Under the pieces are notes generated by a model, which made no database searches, was not told the DNA's origin, and worked only from the letters and a program-made list of their open reading frames with translations. A stretch of DNA of 64,000 nucleotides, from positions 1,029,940 through 1,093,939 of the forward strand of contig JAHCML010000003.1 in NCBI GenBank assembly GCA_019192455.1, read 5' to 3'. Below are positions 46,408-56,572 of this stretch, in pieces. The position numbers and the translations under genes were made by a program. Source of the stretch: Alphaproteobacteria bacterium SS10. Its GTDB lineage: Bacteria > Pseudomonadota > Alphaproteobacteria > TMED2. Position 1 is the stretch's first letter, and every line of letters begins with the position of its first letter.

Positions 46408-48438
46408 ATGGATGGTGGCATGCGATCGAGTGCGGCGGTTGATCCGGCCCTTAATCCGCTCGATCCCTCAGCAGATAATCAGGTGACCGATGGGCGTGCC
46501 GTCAATGACGATACGCCGATTGATGCTGATGCCCTCAACGCCCTTATCGAAGAGGCGGGCACCGCGCTTCAAGGCTTGCAACGTGATGACGGTCACTGGG
46601 TCTTTGAGCTTGAGGCCGATGCAACCATCCCGTCGGAGTACATCTTCCTACGCCATTTTCTGGGCCAGCCCGACGACGCGCTGGAGCCGAAGATTGGCCG
46701 ATATCTGCGCTCCCGCCAGTTAGAAGGCGGTGGTTGGCCGCTGTTCCATGATGGTGAGATGGATATCAGCGCGTCGGTTAAGGCCTATTTCGCGCTGAAG
46801 ATTATCGGCGATGACCCTGATGCCCCGCATATGGTGAAGGCCCGGGAAGCGATCCATAAGGCTGGCGGCGCTGAATCCGCCAATGTCTTTACCCGTATCG
46901 CGCTATGCCTGTTTGGTCAGCTGCCCTGGCGTGCCGTGCCGGTGATGCCGGTTGAAATCATGCTGCTGCCGGACTGGTTCCCCTTCCATATGTCGAAGGT
47001 GAGCTACTGGTCCCGGACCGTGATCGCGCCACTGCTGATCATCATGGCGCTAAAGCCCCAGGCGAAGAACCCGCGTGGCATCGATATCAAAGAGCTGTTC
47101 TTACGCGACCCGGCGAAGATCAAGCGCTTCAACTCAAACCCAACTGGCTCTTCTTTGGGTGAGGTGTTCATCACCCTCGACAAGGTCCTGCAGAAAGCCG
47201 AGCCGCTGCTATTTAAGGGCAACCGACGGGATGAGGCGATCGCCAAGGCTGAGCGCTTTATTCTAGAGCGCCTGAATGGTGAGGACGGTCTGGGCGGTAT
47301 CTTCCCAGCCATGGCCAATGCCGTGATGGCCTTTGATGCCCTGGGCTACAAACGTGACCATCCTGACTTCCAAATCGCACTGAAGAGCATTGAGAAGCTT
47401 TTGATCATCGATGAGGCAAAGGACATGGCCTATTGCCAGCCTTGCCTGTCGCCGATTTGGGATACCTGCCTCGCGGCCCATTCGATGCTTGAGGCGGCAA
47501 CCCCTGATAGCCGTGCCTCGGTTCAGGCCTCACTTGATTGGCTGGTAGAGCGGCAGATCCTCGATTGCCGTGGTGATTGGGCGAACCGCGCGCCAAATCT
47601 GCGTCCCGGTGGCTGGGCCTTCCAATACCGCAATGACTACTACCCCGACGTTGATGATACAGCGGTGGTTGTCATGGCGATGCATCGTCACGATCCGGAT
47701 CGCTATGCGCACCCAATCCGCCGTGCGGTGGAGTGGATCATCGGCATGCAAAGCCGGAACGGCGGTTGGGGTGCTTTCGACGTCGACAACACCTATGAGT
47801 ATCTGAACAGCATCCCATTTGCTGATCACGGTGCCTTGCTTGACCCGCCGACCGCTGACGTAACCGCCCGCTGTCTTTCAGCCTTGGCGCAGATTGGTTT
47901 TTCCAGCCGCCACCCCGTTATGCAACGTGGCCTTGACTACCTTAAGCGTGAGCAAGAGCCCGATGGCTCATGGTTTGGCCGTTGGGGCGTGAACTACGTC
48001 TATGGCACCTGGTCGGTGCTTTGCGCTCTCAATGTGATGGGTGAGGATTCCCGCTCGCCATACATTCAGCAGGCGGTGAATTGGCTGAAGTCTATGCAGC
48101 AGCCCGATGGTGGCTGGGGCGAGGATTGCGCGACCTACTGGTCTGAACATCGGGGCTTGGTGAAGGAAAGCGTGCCATCACAGACCGCTTGGGCTTTGCT
48201 TGGCCTGATGGCGGTCGGTGAGGTGTATGACCCAGCCGTGACCAAGGGTGTTGCCTATCTTCAGAAGGCGCAGCGTGATGGTGCCTGTTGGGAGGAGACC
48301 TTCTATACCGGTGGCGGTTTCCCGCGGGTCTTCTATCTGAAGTATCACGGCTATGCCGCTTACTTCCCACTCTGGGCACTGTCCCGGTATCGCAACCTAT
48401 CGGCCGGCAATCGTGACCGAACCGATTGGGGCATGTAG
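46408..48438 (+). CDS. shc: Squalene-hopene cyclase
   Basis: A membrane-associated triterpene cyclase of about 676 residues that turns squalene into hopene and hopanol. The protonating motif is DVDDTA at 414-419. QW repeats are visible, for example QRDDGHWVFELE near the N-terminus, QSRNGGWGAFD, QEPDGSWFGRWG and QQPDGGWGEDC. Hydrophobic segments around LLIIMALKP may insert in the membrane. About the first 30 residues are variable and polar. The ATG at 46408 and a GTG three bases earlier are both possible starts. Length is in the normal range. Confidence 0.97.
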   Translation: MDGGMRSSAAVDPALNPLDPSADNQVTDGRAVNDDTPIDADALNALIEEAGTALQGLQRDDGHWVFELEADATIPSEYIFLRHFLGQPDDALEPKIGRYLRSRQLEGGGWPLFHDGEMDISASVKAYFALKIIGDDPDAPHMVKAREAIHKAGGAESANVFTRIALCLFGQLPWRAVPVMPVEIMLLPDWFPFHMSKVSYWSRTVIAPLLIIMALKPQAKNPRGIDIKELFLRDPAKIKRFNSNPTGSSLGEVFITLDKVLQKAEPLLFKGNRRDEAIAKAERFILERLNGEDGLGGIFPAMANAVMAFDALGYKRDHPDFQIALKSIEKLLIIDEAKDMAYCQPCLSPIWDTCLAAHSMLEAATPDSRASVQASLDWLVERQILDCRGDWANRAPNLRPGGWAFQYRNDYYPDVDDTAVVVMAMHRHDPDRYAHPIRRAVEWIIGMQSRNGGWGAFDVDNTYEYLNSIPFADHGALLDPPTADVTARCLSALAQIGFSSRHPVMQRGLDYLKREQEPDGSWFGRWGVNYVYGTWSVLCALNVMGEDSRSPYIQQAVNWLKSMQQPDGGWGEDCATYWSEHRGLVKESVPSQTAWALLGLMAVGEVYDPAVTKGVAYLQKAQRDGACWEETFYTGGGFPRVFYLKYHGYAAYFPLWALSRYRNLSAGNRDRTDWGM

Positions 48439-48472
48439 GCCCATCTGTTTCTCCTTTTAAGGATATTGCCGG

Positions 48473-49195
48473 ATGCCACGGATTGGCGTCATCACTGGTC
48501 TGTTGCGCGAGGCGGACTGCCTAAGCAATCCATCGCCGGGGCGCCTGGCGGAGGATGAGCATCTGGCCGAGGATGGTGTGATTGTCGCGTCGGTTGGCGG
48601 GGATGCAAAGCGCATCAAAACCGTGATCCAGCAATTGGTTGCCTTGGGTTGTGGCGGCCTCGTTAGCTTTGGTATCGCGGCTGGGTTGGATCGGGGGCTT
48701 GAACCCGGCGACCTTATCGCGGCGGGCACGGTACAGCTGCCAACCGGGGACCTAATCAAAACCAACAGCGCCTGGCGCAAGCGTCTTTGGAACAAAGCCA
48801 AAGAGGCTGAGATCAAGCTAATCCAAGGCCCAATCGTTGGGGTTGAGCATATCGTTGACGACCCCCAGGGCAAGATGCGCTTAAATGCAGCGACAGCAGC
48901 AATTGCAGCGGATATGGAGAGCCATATCATAGCCTATGAGGCGATGCGTGCCGGCCTACCGTTTATCGTGGTCCGGGCCATTGCCGATCCCCATAACCGG
49001 GTGATCCCACCTGCTGCCTGGAATGCCCTCACACCCTACGGTGATGAGCGGGTAGGACCCGTTCTGCTCGGCCTTTTGAGACGCCCGCATAACCTGCCAG
49101 CACTTATCCAGCTGGCTGGTGACACCAAGACAGCGATCAGCAGCCTAGCGAAGATCGGGTCGCTAGACGGCGGTATGTTCGGTTTCTTGGACTAG
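48473..49195 (+). CDS. hpnG: Hopanoid-associated phosphorylase HpnG
   Basis: A 240-residue protein of the nucleoside phosphorylase superfamily. Typical segments are GVITGLLREADCL at the N-terminus, LVSFGIAAGLD near 60-70 and the nucleoside-site ADMESHIIAYEA near 142-153. HpnG removes adenine from adenosylhopane (made by HpnH) to give phosphoribosylhopane. AAGGA upstream serves as ribosome-binding site. It lies 34 bases after shc and is convergent with hpnH. Confidence 0.92.
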   Translation: MPRIGVITGLLREADCLSNPSPGRLAEDEHLAEDGVIVASVGGDAKRIKTVIQQLVALGCGGLVSFGIAAGLDRGLEPGDLIAAGTVQLPTGDLIKTNSAWRKRLWNKAKEAEIKLIQGPIVGVEHIVDDPQGKMRLNAATAAIAADMESHIIAYEAMRAGLPFIVVRAIADPHNRVIPPAAWNALTPYGDERVGPVLLGLLRRPHNLPALIQLAGDTKTAISSLAKIGSLDGGMFGFLD

Positions 49196-49206
49196 GCAGC
49201 AAGAGC

Positions 49207-50361
49207 TTAGCGGCCAGCGGCGGCCGCTGCTTCACGCTTCTTCTTAACCGGGGCCTCTGGCAGGGTTTCGGACGCTTCCTCAACCACCTTCTCAAAGACG
49301 AATTCGGCGGGGCGCTGATTGCTCAGGTCGATCTCGGGCGCCATTTCACCGGTCACCTTTGGCCCGCGCATGCTGACCCAGAGTGCCTTCAACGGGTTCT
49401 TGAACGCATCTTCAACCGCGGTAGCTTCATAGCCACAATGGGCCATGCAATCGGCACATTTTTCGTAGTTGCCGGTGCCGTACTGCTCCCACTCGGTCTC
49501 ATCCATCAGCTCTTTAAAGCTTTTGGCATAACCCTCATTCAGCAGATAGCAGGGGCGCTGCCAGCCAAAGATATTCCGGGTTGGGTTGCCCCATGGGGTG
49601 CACTGGTACTGCTGATTGCCAGCCAGGAAATCCAGATAGAGGGAAGAGTGGCTGAGCGGCCATTTCTTGCCTTCACCGCGCTTGAAGATATCGCGGAACA
49701 ATTGCTTGGTCCGGCTGCGCATCAGGAAGTGCTCCTGATCCGGTGCCCGTTCATAGGCATAGCCGGGGCTGATCGTGGCGCCTTCAACGCCGAGCTCGAT
49801 CAGGTAATCGAGATAGTCGGCGACATCTTCCGCACCATGCCCATCAAAGATGGTCGCGTTGACACTAACCCGGAAACCCGCTTCCTTAGCGGCCTTAATC
49901 GCTGAGATGGCACGATCAAACACACCCTTCTGGGACACGGCCTTATCGTGGTGATCTTTCAGACCATCCAGGTGGACAGACCAGCTGAAGTAAGGGCTTG
50001 GCTTAAACTGCTTGAGCTTCTTCTCCATCAACAGCGCATTGGTGCAGAGATAGACGAACTTCTTCCGCGCGGTGATGCCGTTGACGATCTCAACGATGTC
50101 CTTATGGATCAGTGGCTCGCCACCAGGGATGGAAACCACCGGTGCATCACACTCATCGACGGCCTCAAGGCATTCCTCAACGCTCAACCGTTGGTTCAGG
50201 ATCGGCTCAGGATAGTCGATCTTACCGCAGCCGGCGCAGGCCAGGTTGCAGCGGAACAATGGCTCAAGCATGAGGACAAGCGGGTAGCGCTTATTGCCCT
50301 TGAGCTTTTGCTTCATCAGGTAGAGCGCGATGCTTGCTTGCTGTCGGAACGGAATGCCCAT
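49207..50361 (-). CDS. hpnH: Adenosylhopane synthase HpnH (radical SAM)
   Basis: A 384-residue radical SAM protein. The [4Fe-4S] ligands are Cys38, Cys42 and Cys45 (FRCNLACAGC). It contains SIPGGEPLIHKDI and a C-terminal cysteine-containing segment (YEKCADCMAHCGYEA). HpnH attaches 5'-deoxyadenosyl to hopene, starting the extended C35 hopanoids. The end is Lys/Ala-rich (KKKREAAAAAG). It follows ispH 24 bases after its stop, on the same strand, and is convergent with hpnG. Confidence 0.95.
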   Translation of the reverse strand: MGIPFRQQASIALYLMKQKLKGNKRYPLVLMLEPLFRCNLACAGCGKIDYPEPILNQRLSVEECLEAVDECDAPVVSIPGGEPLIHKDIVEIVNGITARKKFVYLCTNALLMEKKLKQFKPSPYFSWSVHLDGLKDHHDKAVSQKGVFDRAISAIKAAKEAGFRVSVNATIFDGHGAEDVADYLDYLIELGVEGATISPGYAYERAPDQEHFLMRSRTKQLFRDIFKRGEGKKWPLSHSSLYLDFLAGNQQYQCTPWGNPTRNIFGWQRPCYLLNEGYAKSFKELMDETEWEQYGTGNYEKCADCMAHCGYEATAVEDAFKNPLKALWVSMRGPKVTGEMAPEIDLSNQRPAEFVFEKVVEEASETLPEAPVKKKREAAAAAGR

Positions 50362-50385
50362 GGGACTGTCTAACCTATCGGTGAG

Positions 50386-51396
50386 TTATTCGGCGGCCGG
50401 CGCTGACACATCGGCCAGGGCTTTAGGCAGCTTGAAACGGATATTCTCAATCACCCCGTCGAGGGTGCGGATATTGGTGGTGCGTAGTTCAGAGATGCGC
50501 GTGACGACTTCTTGTACCACGGTCTCTGGTGCGGATGCGCCAGCGGTGAGGCCAATGGTCTCGACCCCATCTAGCCAACCGGCCTCAACATCATTGGCAT
50601 CTTGAACCAAATAGCTGTCGACGCCGGAGTCACGACCCAGCTCTACAAGGCGGTTTGAGTTGGAGCTGTTGCTGGCACCCACGACCAGGATCAGGTCAAC
50701 CTGCCGCGCCAATTCACGAACGGCGGTTTGCCGGTTTTGGGTCGCGTAGCAGATGTCCCGAACATCGGGGCCGGTCACGGCTGGAAACTTGCTCTTGAGC
50801 GCCTCAATGATCCCGCGGGTGTCATCAACGCTCAACGTCGTTTGGGTAACATAGGCGAGGCGCTCTGGGTCACTCGGGCTCAGCTTGGCAACATCCTCTT
50901 CGGTCTCAACCAAATGGACCGTGCCATCAATGCGGCCCATGGTGCCCTCAACCTCAGGGTGACCGGCATGGCCGACCAGAACAACCTCATACCCATCATC
51001 GGCGTAGCGCTGGCCTTCCTTATGCACCTTGCTAACCAGCGGGCAGGTGGCGTCCAGTACATCGAGCTCTCGCTCGGCGGCATCACTCTCAACCTGCTCA
51101 GCCACACCGTGGGCGGAGAAGATGGTGACGGCGCCCGGTGGCACCTCATCAACCTCTTCAACGAAGACCGCACCCTTGGCGCGAAGGGTGTCGACCACCC
51201 GTTTGTTGTGCACAATCTCATGGCGCACATAGACCGGTGGTCCATGCTTGATCAGGGCCCGCTCAACAATCTCAATGGCGCGCTCAACCCCGGCGCAGAA
51301 GCCACGGGGTTGGGCCAGGATGATTTCAACGGGCAAACCAGCCTGGGGCGATTTCTGGCCAGATCCAATAGCTTGATCGGTCATGAACTCATCCAT
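50386..51396 (-). CDS. ispH: 4-hydroxy-3-methylbut-2-enyl diphosphate reductase
   Basis: The last enzyme of the MEP isoprenoid route, giving IPP and DMAPP. The [4Fe-4S] cluster is held by Cys residues in [13 protein letters not shown] (Cys34), [11 protein letters not shown] and YATQNRQ-region [15 protein letters not shown] sequence. The [15 protein letters not shown] motif is typical. The open frame reaches 51483, but ATG 51396 or 51384 gives a more usual N-terminus; about 336 residues from 51396. It lies just upstream of hpnH, linking isoprenoid supply to hopanoid synthesis. Confidence 0.95.
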   Translation of the reverse strand: MDEFMTDQAIGSGQKSPQAGLPVEIILAQPRGFCAGVERAIEIVERALIKHGPPVYVRHEIVHNKRVVDTLRAKGAVFVEEVDEVPPGAVTIFSAHGVAEQVESDAAERELDVLDATCPLVSKVHKEGQRYADDGYEVVLVGHAGHPEVEGTMGRIDGTVHLVETEEDVAKLSPSDPERLAYVTQTTLSVDDTRGIIEALKSKFPAVTGPDVRDICYATQNRQTAVRELARQVDLILVVGASNSSNSNRLVELGRDSGVDSYLVQDANDVEAGWLDGVETIGLTAGASAPETVVQEVVTRISELRTTNIRTLDGVIENIRFKLPKALADVSAPAAE

Positions 51397-51722
51397 CCGG
51401 CGCGGTTCACCCAGCCTTTGCAAGGCCCGCGCATCATTTATCTCGCAAGTGCGTACAGTTAAACGAAGGGCTAAGAAATTCAAGCGTTTCGAGCCGGTTC
51501 AGCCGCGATTTGAACGGGTGTGTCCACAGTATGACCCGGGCGTTGATCGGTGATGTCCAAGGCCCGGTTCAGTTGACAGGGAAACAGCTACCCCTCATAC
51601 ACCGCCGAGCCCTCGGTTTCCTGGGGGCGCCACATATTCCAGCCGCAAGCGGAGGATATCCGCAGTTCTGGTTGGCGATATCTGTCATTTAGTCAATAAC
51701 ATCAACAGGTAATGGGGCTTCC
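51397..51722 (+). other. Intergenic region between divergent ispH and ispA
   Basis: About 326 bases if ispH starts at 51396. It must hold promoters for both genes. One candidate for the forward side is TTGACA (51573-51578) with CATACA 17 bases further (51596-51601); the -10 is poor. A short open frame at 51510-51692 shows no coding character. Nothing else recognisable was seen. Confidence 0.45.
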
Positions 51723-52640
51723 ATGGCGCCGAATCTCGTCTCCATCTCAGGGTTCAAAGACCTCCATCAGGCGATGACCGTCGCCGCTGAGCAGGTGGAA
51801 GAGCGTCTGGGCGACTTGCTGCCCGCAACCGATGCGCCCGAGCAGCGGCTGATGGCCGCCATCAATCACGGCACACTCGAAGGCGGTAAGCGCCTACGCC
51901 CGTTTTTGGTGATGAGCAGCGCCGAGCTGTTTGCCGTTGACCGCGAATGTGCGCTTCGCGTCGCCTGCGCAGTTGAGATGATCCACAGCTACTCATTGGT
52001 CCATGATGACCTACCGGCCATGGATGACGCCGACACCCGCCGTGGTAAGCCAGCGGTGCACAAGGCGTTTGACGATGCGACCGCGATCCTCGCCGGTGAT
52101 GCGCTGCTGACCCTAGCCTTTGAGGTATTGTCCGATCCGGCCACCCATGCCGATCCAAATGTGCGTTGTACGTTGGTCAGCGAGTTGGCGAAGGCCTCCG
52201 GTGCCCGTGGCATGGTCGGCGGCCAAATGCTCGACCTGATCGCAGAAACCCAGGAACTCGATCTGGGCCAAATCACCCGTCTGCAGCGGATGAAAACCGG
52301 CGATCTGATTGCCTTTGCCTGTCAGGCTGGTGCCATCCTCGGTCGTGCCTCGGCGCAGGATCGTCATGCGCTCCATGCCTATGCCCATGATCTTGGGTTG
52401 GCGTTCCAGATTGCCGATGATCTGCTGGATATTGAGGGTGATGCGGAAACGGTTGGTAAGCCAACCGGTCGTGATGAGGATGCCGGTAAGGCAACCTTCG
52501 TCTCAATCCTGGGGGCTGAACGTGCCCGGTCGCAAGCAACACTGTTGAGCGAGCAGGCGATCCAGCACCTGGGCCGGTTTGAGGGCAGCGCCGATATGAT
52601 GCGCGAGATTGCCCGCTTCGTCGTTGAGCGCCGCAGCTAA
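51723..52640 (+). CDS. ispA: Farnesyl diphosphate synthase (polyprenyl synthetase)
   Basis: A 305-residue prenyltransferase that condenses IPP with DMAPP and geranyl diphosphate. The first aspartate-rich motif is DDLPAMDDAD near 98-107, with GGKRLRP upstream (about 56-62), and the second is DDLLD near 236-240. The sequence and length fit the IspA type; in this locus the product, FPP, is the substrate of HpnD. It stands alone on the plus strand between ispH and hpnA. Confidence 0.92.
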   Translation: MAPNLVSISGFKDLHQAMTVAAEQVEERLGDLLPATDAPEQRLMAAINHGTLEGGKRLRPFLVMSSAELFAVDRECALRVACAVEMIHSYSLVHDDLPAMDDADTRRGKPAVHKAFDDATAILAGDALLTLAFEVLSDPATHADPNVRCTLVSELAKASGARGMVGGQMLDLIAETQELDLGQITRLQRMKTGDLIAFACQAGAILGRASAQDRHALHAYAHDLGLAFQIADDLLDIEGDAETVGKPTGRDEDAGKATFVSILGAERARSQATLLSEQAIQHLGRFEGSADMMREIARFVVERRS

Positions 52641-53636
52641 TCAGGCGCTAAGACGCCCGGTTTCCTGAAACCAGGCAATCGCATCCTTAAATGCATCAAT
52701 GGCCGGGCGGGGCTGATAGCCCAGCTCACGCGCTGCGCGCGCGCTTGAGAAGAACATCTTCTTTCGTGCCATTTTCAGGCTGTCGCGGGTCATCATCGGT
52801 TCTGGCCCGCCGGGTAGCTTGGCGATCATTTCCATCATCGCCGCAACCGGCATCAAAGGTCCGATGGGCAGGCAGAACTTCGGTGCGGGCCGTCCTGTCA
52901 GTTCGGCAATGGCAGCGAAGATATCGCCCAAGCCCATATCGGTGCCGCCCAGCACATAGTGTCGACCAATCTCTCCCTTCTCATGGGCGAGAAGGTGACC
53001 AGCAGCCACATCCTCAACATGAACGACGTTCAACCCGGTATCGACATAGGCTGGCATCCGTCCAGCAGCCGCATCCAGCACCATCTTACCCGTTGGTGTT
53101 GGTTTGATGTCTCGCGGCCCAATGGGGGTGGAGGGGTTAACGATGACGGCTGGCAGGCCATCCTCTGCCACCATGGCGCGGACAACCTGTTCCGCCAGAA
53201 ACTTTGAGCGTTTGTAGTCGCCGGTCATATCCGCCTCAGTAACCGGTGTCTCTTCATCACCGGGGCGGCCATCGCCAGGATTGCCAAGGGTTGCAACGCT
53301 GCTGGTATAGACGATGCGGCCGACGCCGACGGCCATGGCGGCGCGCATTAGGGCCTCGGTCCCATCCACATTGGTTCGGTACAAGGTCGAGGGGTTGCGG
53401 GCCCATAACCGATAGTCTGCGGCGACATGGAATAAGTCAGAGCATCCTGTGATCGCCTGCTTCAGGCTATCAGGGTCATTGAGATCGCCAATCGCCGTCT
53501 CAACTTCCAGCCCAGCCAGATTGGCTGATGGGCTCTCAGCGCGCCGCAGGACCCGAACCTGGTCGCCACGGGCAATGAGGGCCCGAAGCACAGCCGCGCC
53601 AACGAAACCAGTGGCACCGGTGACCAATGTTGTCAT
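52641..53636 (-). CDS. hpnA: Hopanoid-associated sugar epimerase HpnA
   Basis: A 331-residue NAD(P)-dependent short-chain/extended dehydrogenase. The Rossmann motif is TGATGFVGAAVLRAL at 6-20; the catalytic Ser/Tyr-Lys region is TSSVATLGN and DYKRSKFLAEQ (Tyr and Lys near 158-162). HpnA is named from its place in hopanoid clusters; its substrate is thought to be a sugar-like hopanoid side-chain intermediate, not proven. It overlaps the hpnN stop by four bases and is co-translated with it. Confidence 0.92.
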   Translation of the reverse strand: MTTLVTGATGFVGAAVLRALIARGDQVRVLRRAESPSANLAGLEVETAIGDLNDPDSLKQAITGCSDLFHVAADYRLWARNPSTLYRTNVDGTEALMRAAMAVGVGRIVYTSSVATLGNPGDGRPGDEETPVTEADMTGDYKRSKFLAEQVVRAMVAEDGLPAVIVNPSTPIGPRDIKPTPTGKMVLDAAAGRMPAYVDTGLNVVHVEDVAAGHLLAHEKGEIGRHYVLGGTDMGLGDIFAAIAELTGRPAPKFCLPIGPLMPVAAMMEMIAKLPGGPEPMMTRDSLKMARKKMFFSSARAARELGYQPRPAIDAFKDAIAWFQETGRLSA

Positions 53637-56398
53637 GGCTGTGGATCCTCGTTCTTTGCAGTGCCCTTTCTCTGCTTGCCAATATGCCGGGCCAGGGCCG
53701 CATCAATGCTTTGCTGTTGCTTACGCTTGGCCAGCCAGGCCATGGCGGCGGGTAAGAAGATCAGCGTCGTGAACAGGGTCGCCGCAATCGACAGGGTCAG
53801 TAGCAATCCCATGCTGGCGGTGCCCGGATGGGGTGATGTTGCCAACGTGCCGAAGGAGGCGACCGTTGTGATGGCACTCAGCGTAATCGCCCGGGGAGTT
53901 GTGGTTTGCTGAACTGACGTGAAACTCAGATCATCCTGGGCCTGCTTTTGCCGCCAGACCATGTGGATGCAGCTGCAAACACCAAGGGCGAAGAGCAGGG
54001 GCAGGGCGATGATGTTGGCGAAGTTGAGGGCCTGACCAGCCAGGGCTGCAACCGCAATGGCCAGAACCGCCGCCTGCACCAAGGGCAACAGTGCCAGCGT
54101 CACTGAGGTCAGGCTGCGTAGCACAACAACCAGCACGAGCGTTATGAGCGCAAGGGTGATTAGGGTTGCCTGAACAAAGGCGCCAGCAATGGCATCGGAG
54201 GCTGCTGTAATGATTGCGGGGGTGCCGGTCGCCTCTGGCTCAATCGCGGCGACAGCCTCAGCAAAGGCGCGGATATCGGTGTTTGAGGCGATTGGCGTCG
54301 CTGGCAGAACATCCACCCGGTAACCGCCTTCTTTACCGCGCCAATCTCTCAAAATCTCAGCTGGTAGATCGTCTAGGGTTATCGGATTTGCATCCAGTGA
54401 GGCGCCAATCGCCGTTAGCTGCGGGTAGAGGAAGCGAGCCATTAGGTCATGTAAGGCCAGCAGCTCATCGCTACCAATGGATGCTGGTCTTGCTGCCTCC
54501 AATGCGGCCATTAAGCGATCAATCCCGGGCATTGGCCGTGGGATCGCGTTGAGGTTGCTTGATAACGCCAGCAGACCCTCACGCATCGAAGTGGTGGTGA
54601 TGAGCGGGCCAGCCTCGCTGATCCCATCCAAGCTGGGCCCCAACAGGAAGCCCAGATCAAATAGCGCATCTAGGGCGGTATCTTGCTGTTCAGGAATGAA
54701 GCTTAAGGCGCTGATAACAATACCGATTTCATCAGATTGTGCAGCATCATCGGCAAACTCGCCAATCGCCTCTGGGCTCTCAGCAATCAGCTGTGCACGG
54801 TAGGGGGTAAGCAGCGGATCGGCCGCCAAGCGGTTGAATGTCTCAACCGACTGGCTCTCGGGGTCACGGAGGTTAAGCGGGTTTACATCAAAGCTGATCA
54901 GCACAGCTACGGGTAAGGCCACCAGTGTTAGCACCAGACAGGCGGCTACAATCTTGCCGGCCTGTTTCTCAAACCACGGCTCCCCTTGATTGCTGCTCGT
55001 ACTCCCAATCTCAATCGCCGATGGGGCTGGGAAGAGGCTGAGTAGGGCGGGCAGTAGGGTGATTGTTCCTATGAACGCGACACCCATGCCAAGCGCCGCG
55101 ATCTGTCCTAACTCAGCAAGGCCGCGATAGCTGGTGGGCAGGAATGAGAGGAAACCAATGATTGTGCAAAGCATGCAAAGGCTAAGCGGTATGCCGACAC
55201 CCAATCGACCGCCAGCATGGATCAGCGCGTCTTCCTGATACTCCGCATGGGCCAAAGCCTCACGATATCGAAGGCTGTAATGGATGCCGAAATCGACGGC
55301 CAGCCCAACAAATAGAACCGCAAAGGCGACAGAGATGAGGTTGAGGCTACCGACCACAACTGCCGCCAGACCTGCCGTCATGACCAGACCGGTCACCAGC
55401 GTGAACAGTACCGATGCGATCAGGGTCAGGGACCGAAGGCCAAAGCCCAGGATCAAGGCGACGAGGACAAGGGAGATGACGCCCGCCCGGCCGGCGCCGA
55501 TCACCACGGTTTCCATCTCTTCCAGCGCCAGGACGGGCTCACCGGTCAGGCTAACCGTCGCCGCTAAGGCACCGGCACCTGGCCCAATCTCTAGCTCCTC
55601 TACAATCTGGCGGATTTCAGTCACCGCCCGTTCAGCCGGCAGCAAGGCGCCCGGCTCCAAAACTGGGAAAAGGCTGATGACAGCGAGGTGCTCCTCGCGA
55701 GCGGCGGTCATGTGTCCAGCGCTTAGAATTGACCGCCAGGACAGATATTGCGGCGTGCCGGTTGTGTGTCCCTCAATTGTTGCGGCTAGGGCCTCAAAGA
55801 TCGGGTCGAGCTTGGCCAGATCAGCCATAGTGGCGTCGCCACGCTGGATCGCGTCCAAGGTATCTTTGGTTAGTTCGGCAAGGGCTGTAGGCACTGGTTG
55901 GCGCGCCAAACTCGCAATCAGGGGCTGGGCGGATGCGAGTTCTGTGATCACCTGTTCCCGCAGTTCCGGCGGGATGAACAGCAGCGCGTTGTCTCGGAAA
56001 TAGTTGAGACCGGGCAGGTAGGCCACATCCCGAAAACTGGTTGGCCTGCTGGTCAGGCGTTCAGAGAGCCGCTTTGCCTGGAAATCCGCCACCTCGGCGG
56101 TTTCTGCGGAGACCACGATAAGGATGGCACCGCGTAGGTCCTCAAATTCAGCGATATAGCGGTTGTAGTGCTGCCTAAAGGTTTCCCGCTCATCGATCAT
56201 GGCGCTGGTGTCGGTATCAACCGCAAGCCTTGTTGCGGCTAGGTATCCAGCGGCGAGGGTGAGCAGTATGCCAATTGCCAAGGTTAGCCAGGCATGGTGA
56301 ACCGCCATCGCCGTGATGCGCCCGATCAACGCCCCACAACGATCAACCAGGCCGAGGCCCGCTCCGTCTGGTGATTGGTCATCCAATGGTGTCAACAT
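53633..56398 (-). CDS. hpnN: Hopanoid RND transporter HpnN
   Basis: A 921-residue inner-membrane RND protein of the MMPL-like type with two halves. Each half has one helix, a large periplasmic domain and five to six further helices: residues about 32-55 and 275-480, then 495-515 and 760-900. In Rhodopseudomonas HpnN is needed to move hopanoids to the outer membrane. The VDFGIHYSLRYREA segment in the first half is typical. It is the first gene of the hpnN-hpnA unit and divergent from hpnM, another hopanoid transport candidate. Confidence 0.94.
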   Translation of the reverse strand: MLTPLDDQSPDGAGLGLVDRCGALIGRITAMAVHHAWLTLAIGILLTLAAGYLAATRLAVDTDTSAMIDERETFRQHYNRYIAEFEDLRGAILIVVSAETAEVADFQAKRLSERLTSRPTSFRDVAYLPGLNYFRDNALLFIPPELREQVITELASAQPLIASLARQPVPTALAELTKDTLDAIQRGDATMADLAKLDPIFEALAATIEGHTTGTPQYLSWRSILSAGHMTAAREEHLAVISLFPVLEPGALLPAERAVTEIRQIVEELEIGPGAGALAATVSLTGEPVLALEEMETVVIGAGRAGVISLVLVALILGFGLRSLTLIASVLFTLVTGLVMTAGLAAVVVGSLNLISVAFAVLFVGLAVDFGIHYSLRYREALAHAEYQEDALIHAGGRLGVGIPLSLCMLCTIIGFLSFLPTSYRGLAELGQIAALGMGVAFIGTITLLPALLSLFPAPSAIEIGSTSSNQGEPWFEKQAGKIVAACLVLTLVALPVAVLISFDVNPLNLRDPESQSVETFNRLAADPLLTPYRAQLIAESPEAIGEFADDAAQSDEIGIVISALSFIPEQQDTALDALFDLGFLLGPSLDGISEAGPLITTTSMREGLLALSSNLNAIPRPMPGIDRLMAALEAARPASIGSDELLALHDLMARFLYPQLTAIGASLDANPITLDDLPAEILRDWRGKEGGYRVDVLPATPIASNTDIRAFAEAVAAIEPEATGTPAIITAASDAIAGAFVQATLITLALITLVLVVVLRSLTSVTLALLPLVQAAVLAIAVAALAGQALNFANIIALPLLFALGVCSCIHMVWRQKQAQDDLSFTSVQQTTTPRAITLSAITTVASFGTLATSPHPGTASMGLLLTLSIAATLFTTLIFLPAAMAWLAKRKQQQSIDAALARHIGKQRKGTAKNEDPQP

Positions 56399-56572
56399 GG
56401 GGGTAGACTGACGATGCGATTGGCGGGCAGGTCGCGCCCGAACCCGTTAGAGTAGGGCGGTGATAGGCCCTGGCGCTGTGGCTGGCAACTTGCAAGCGTT
56501 GGGACGCCACCGCATATGGTGGGACGAGGCAACTCTGTGACAACTTTTGATTCTGACCAACTGGGACCGCTT

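Noticed and set aside
51510..51692. A 60-codon open frame between ispH and ispA
   Set aside because: No ribosome-binding site and no coding-like composition; it lies in a region that should hold two promoters.
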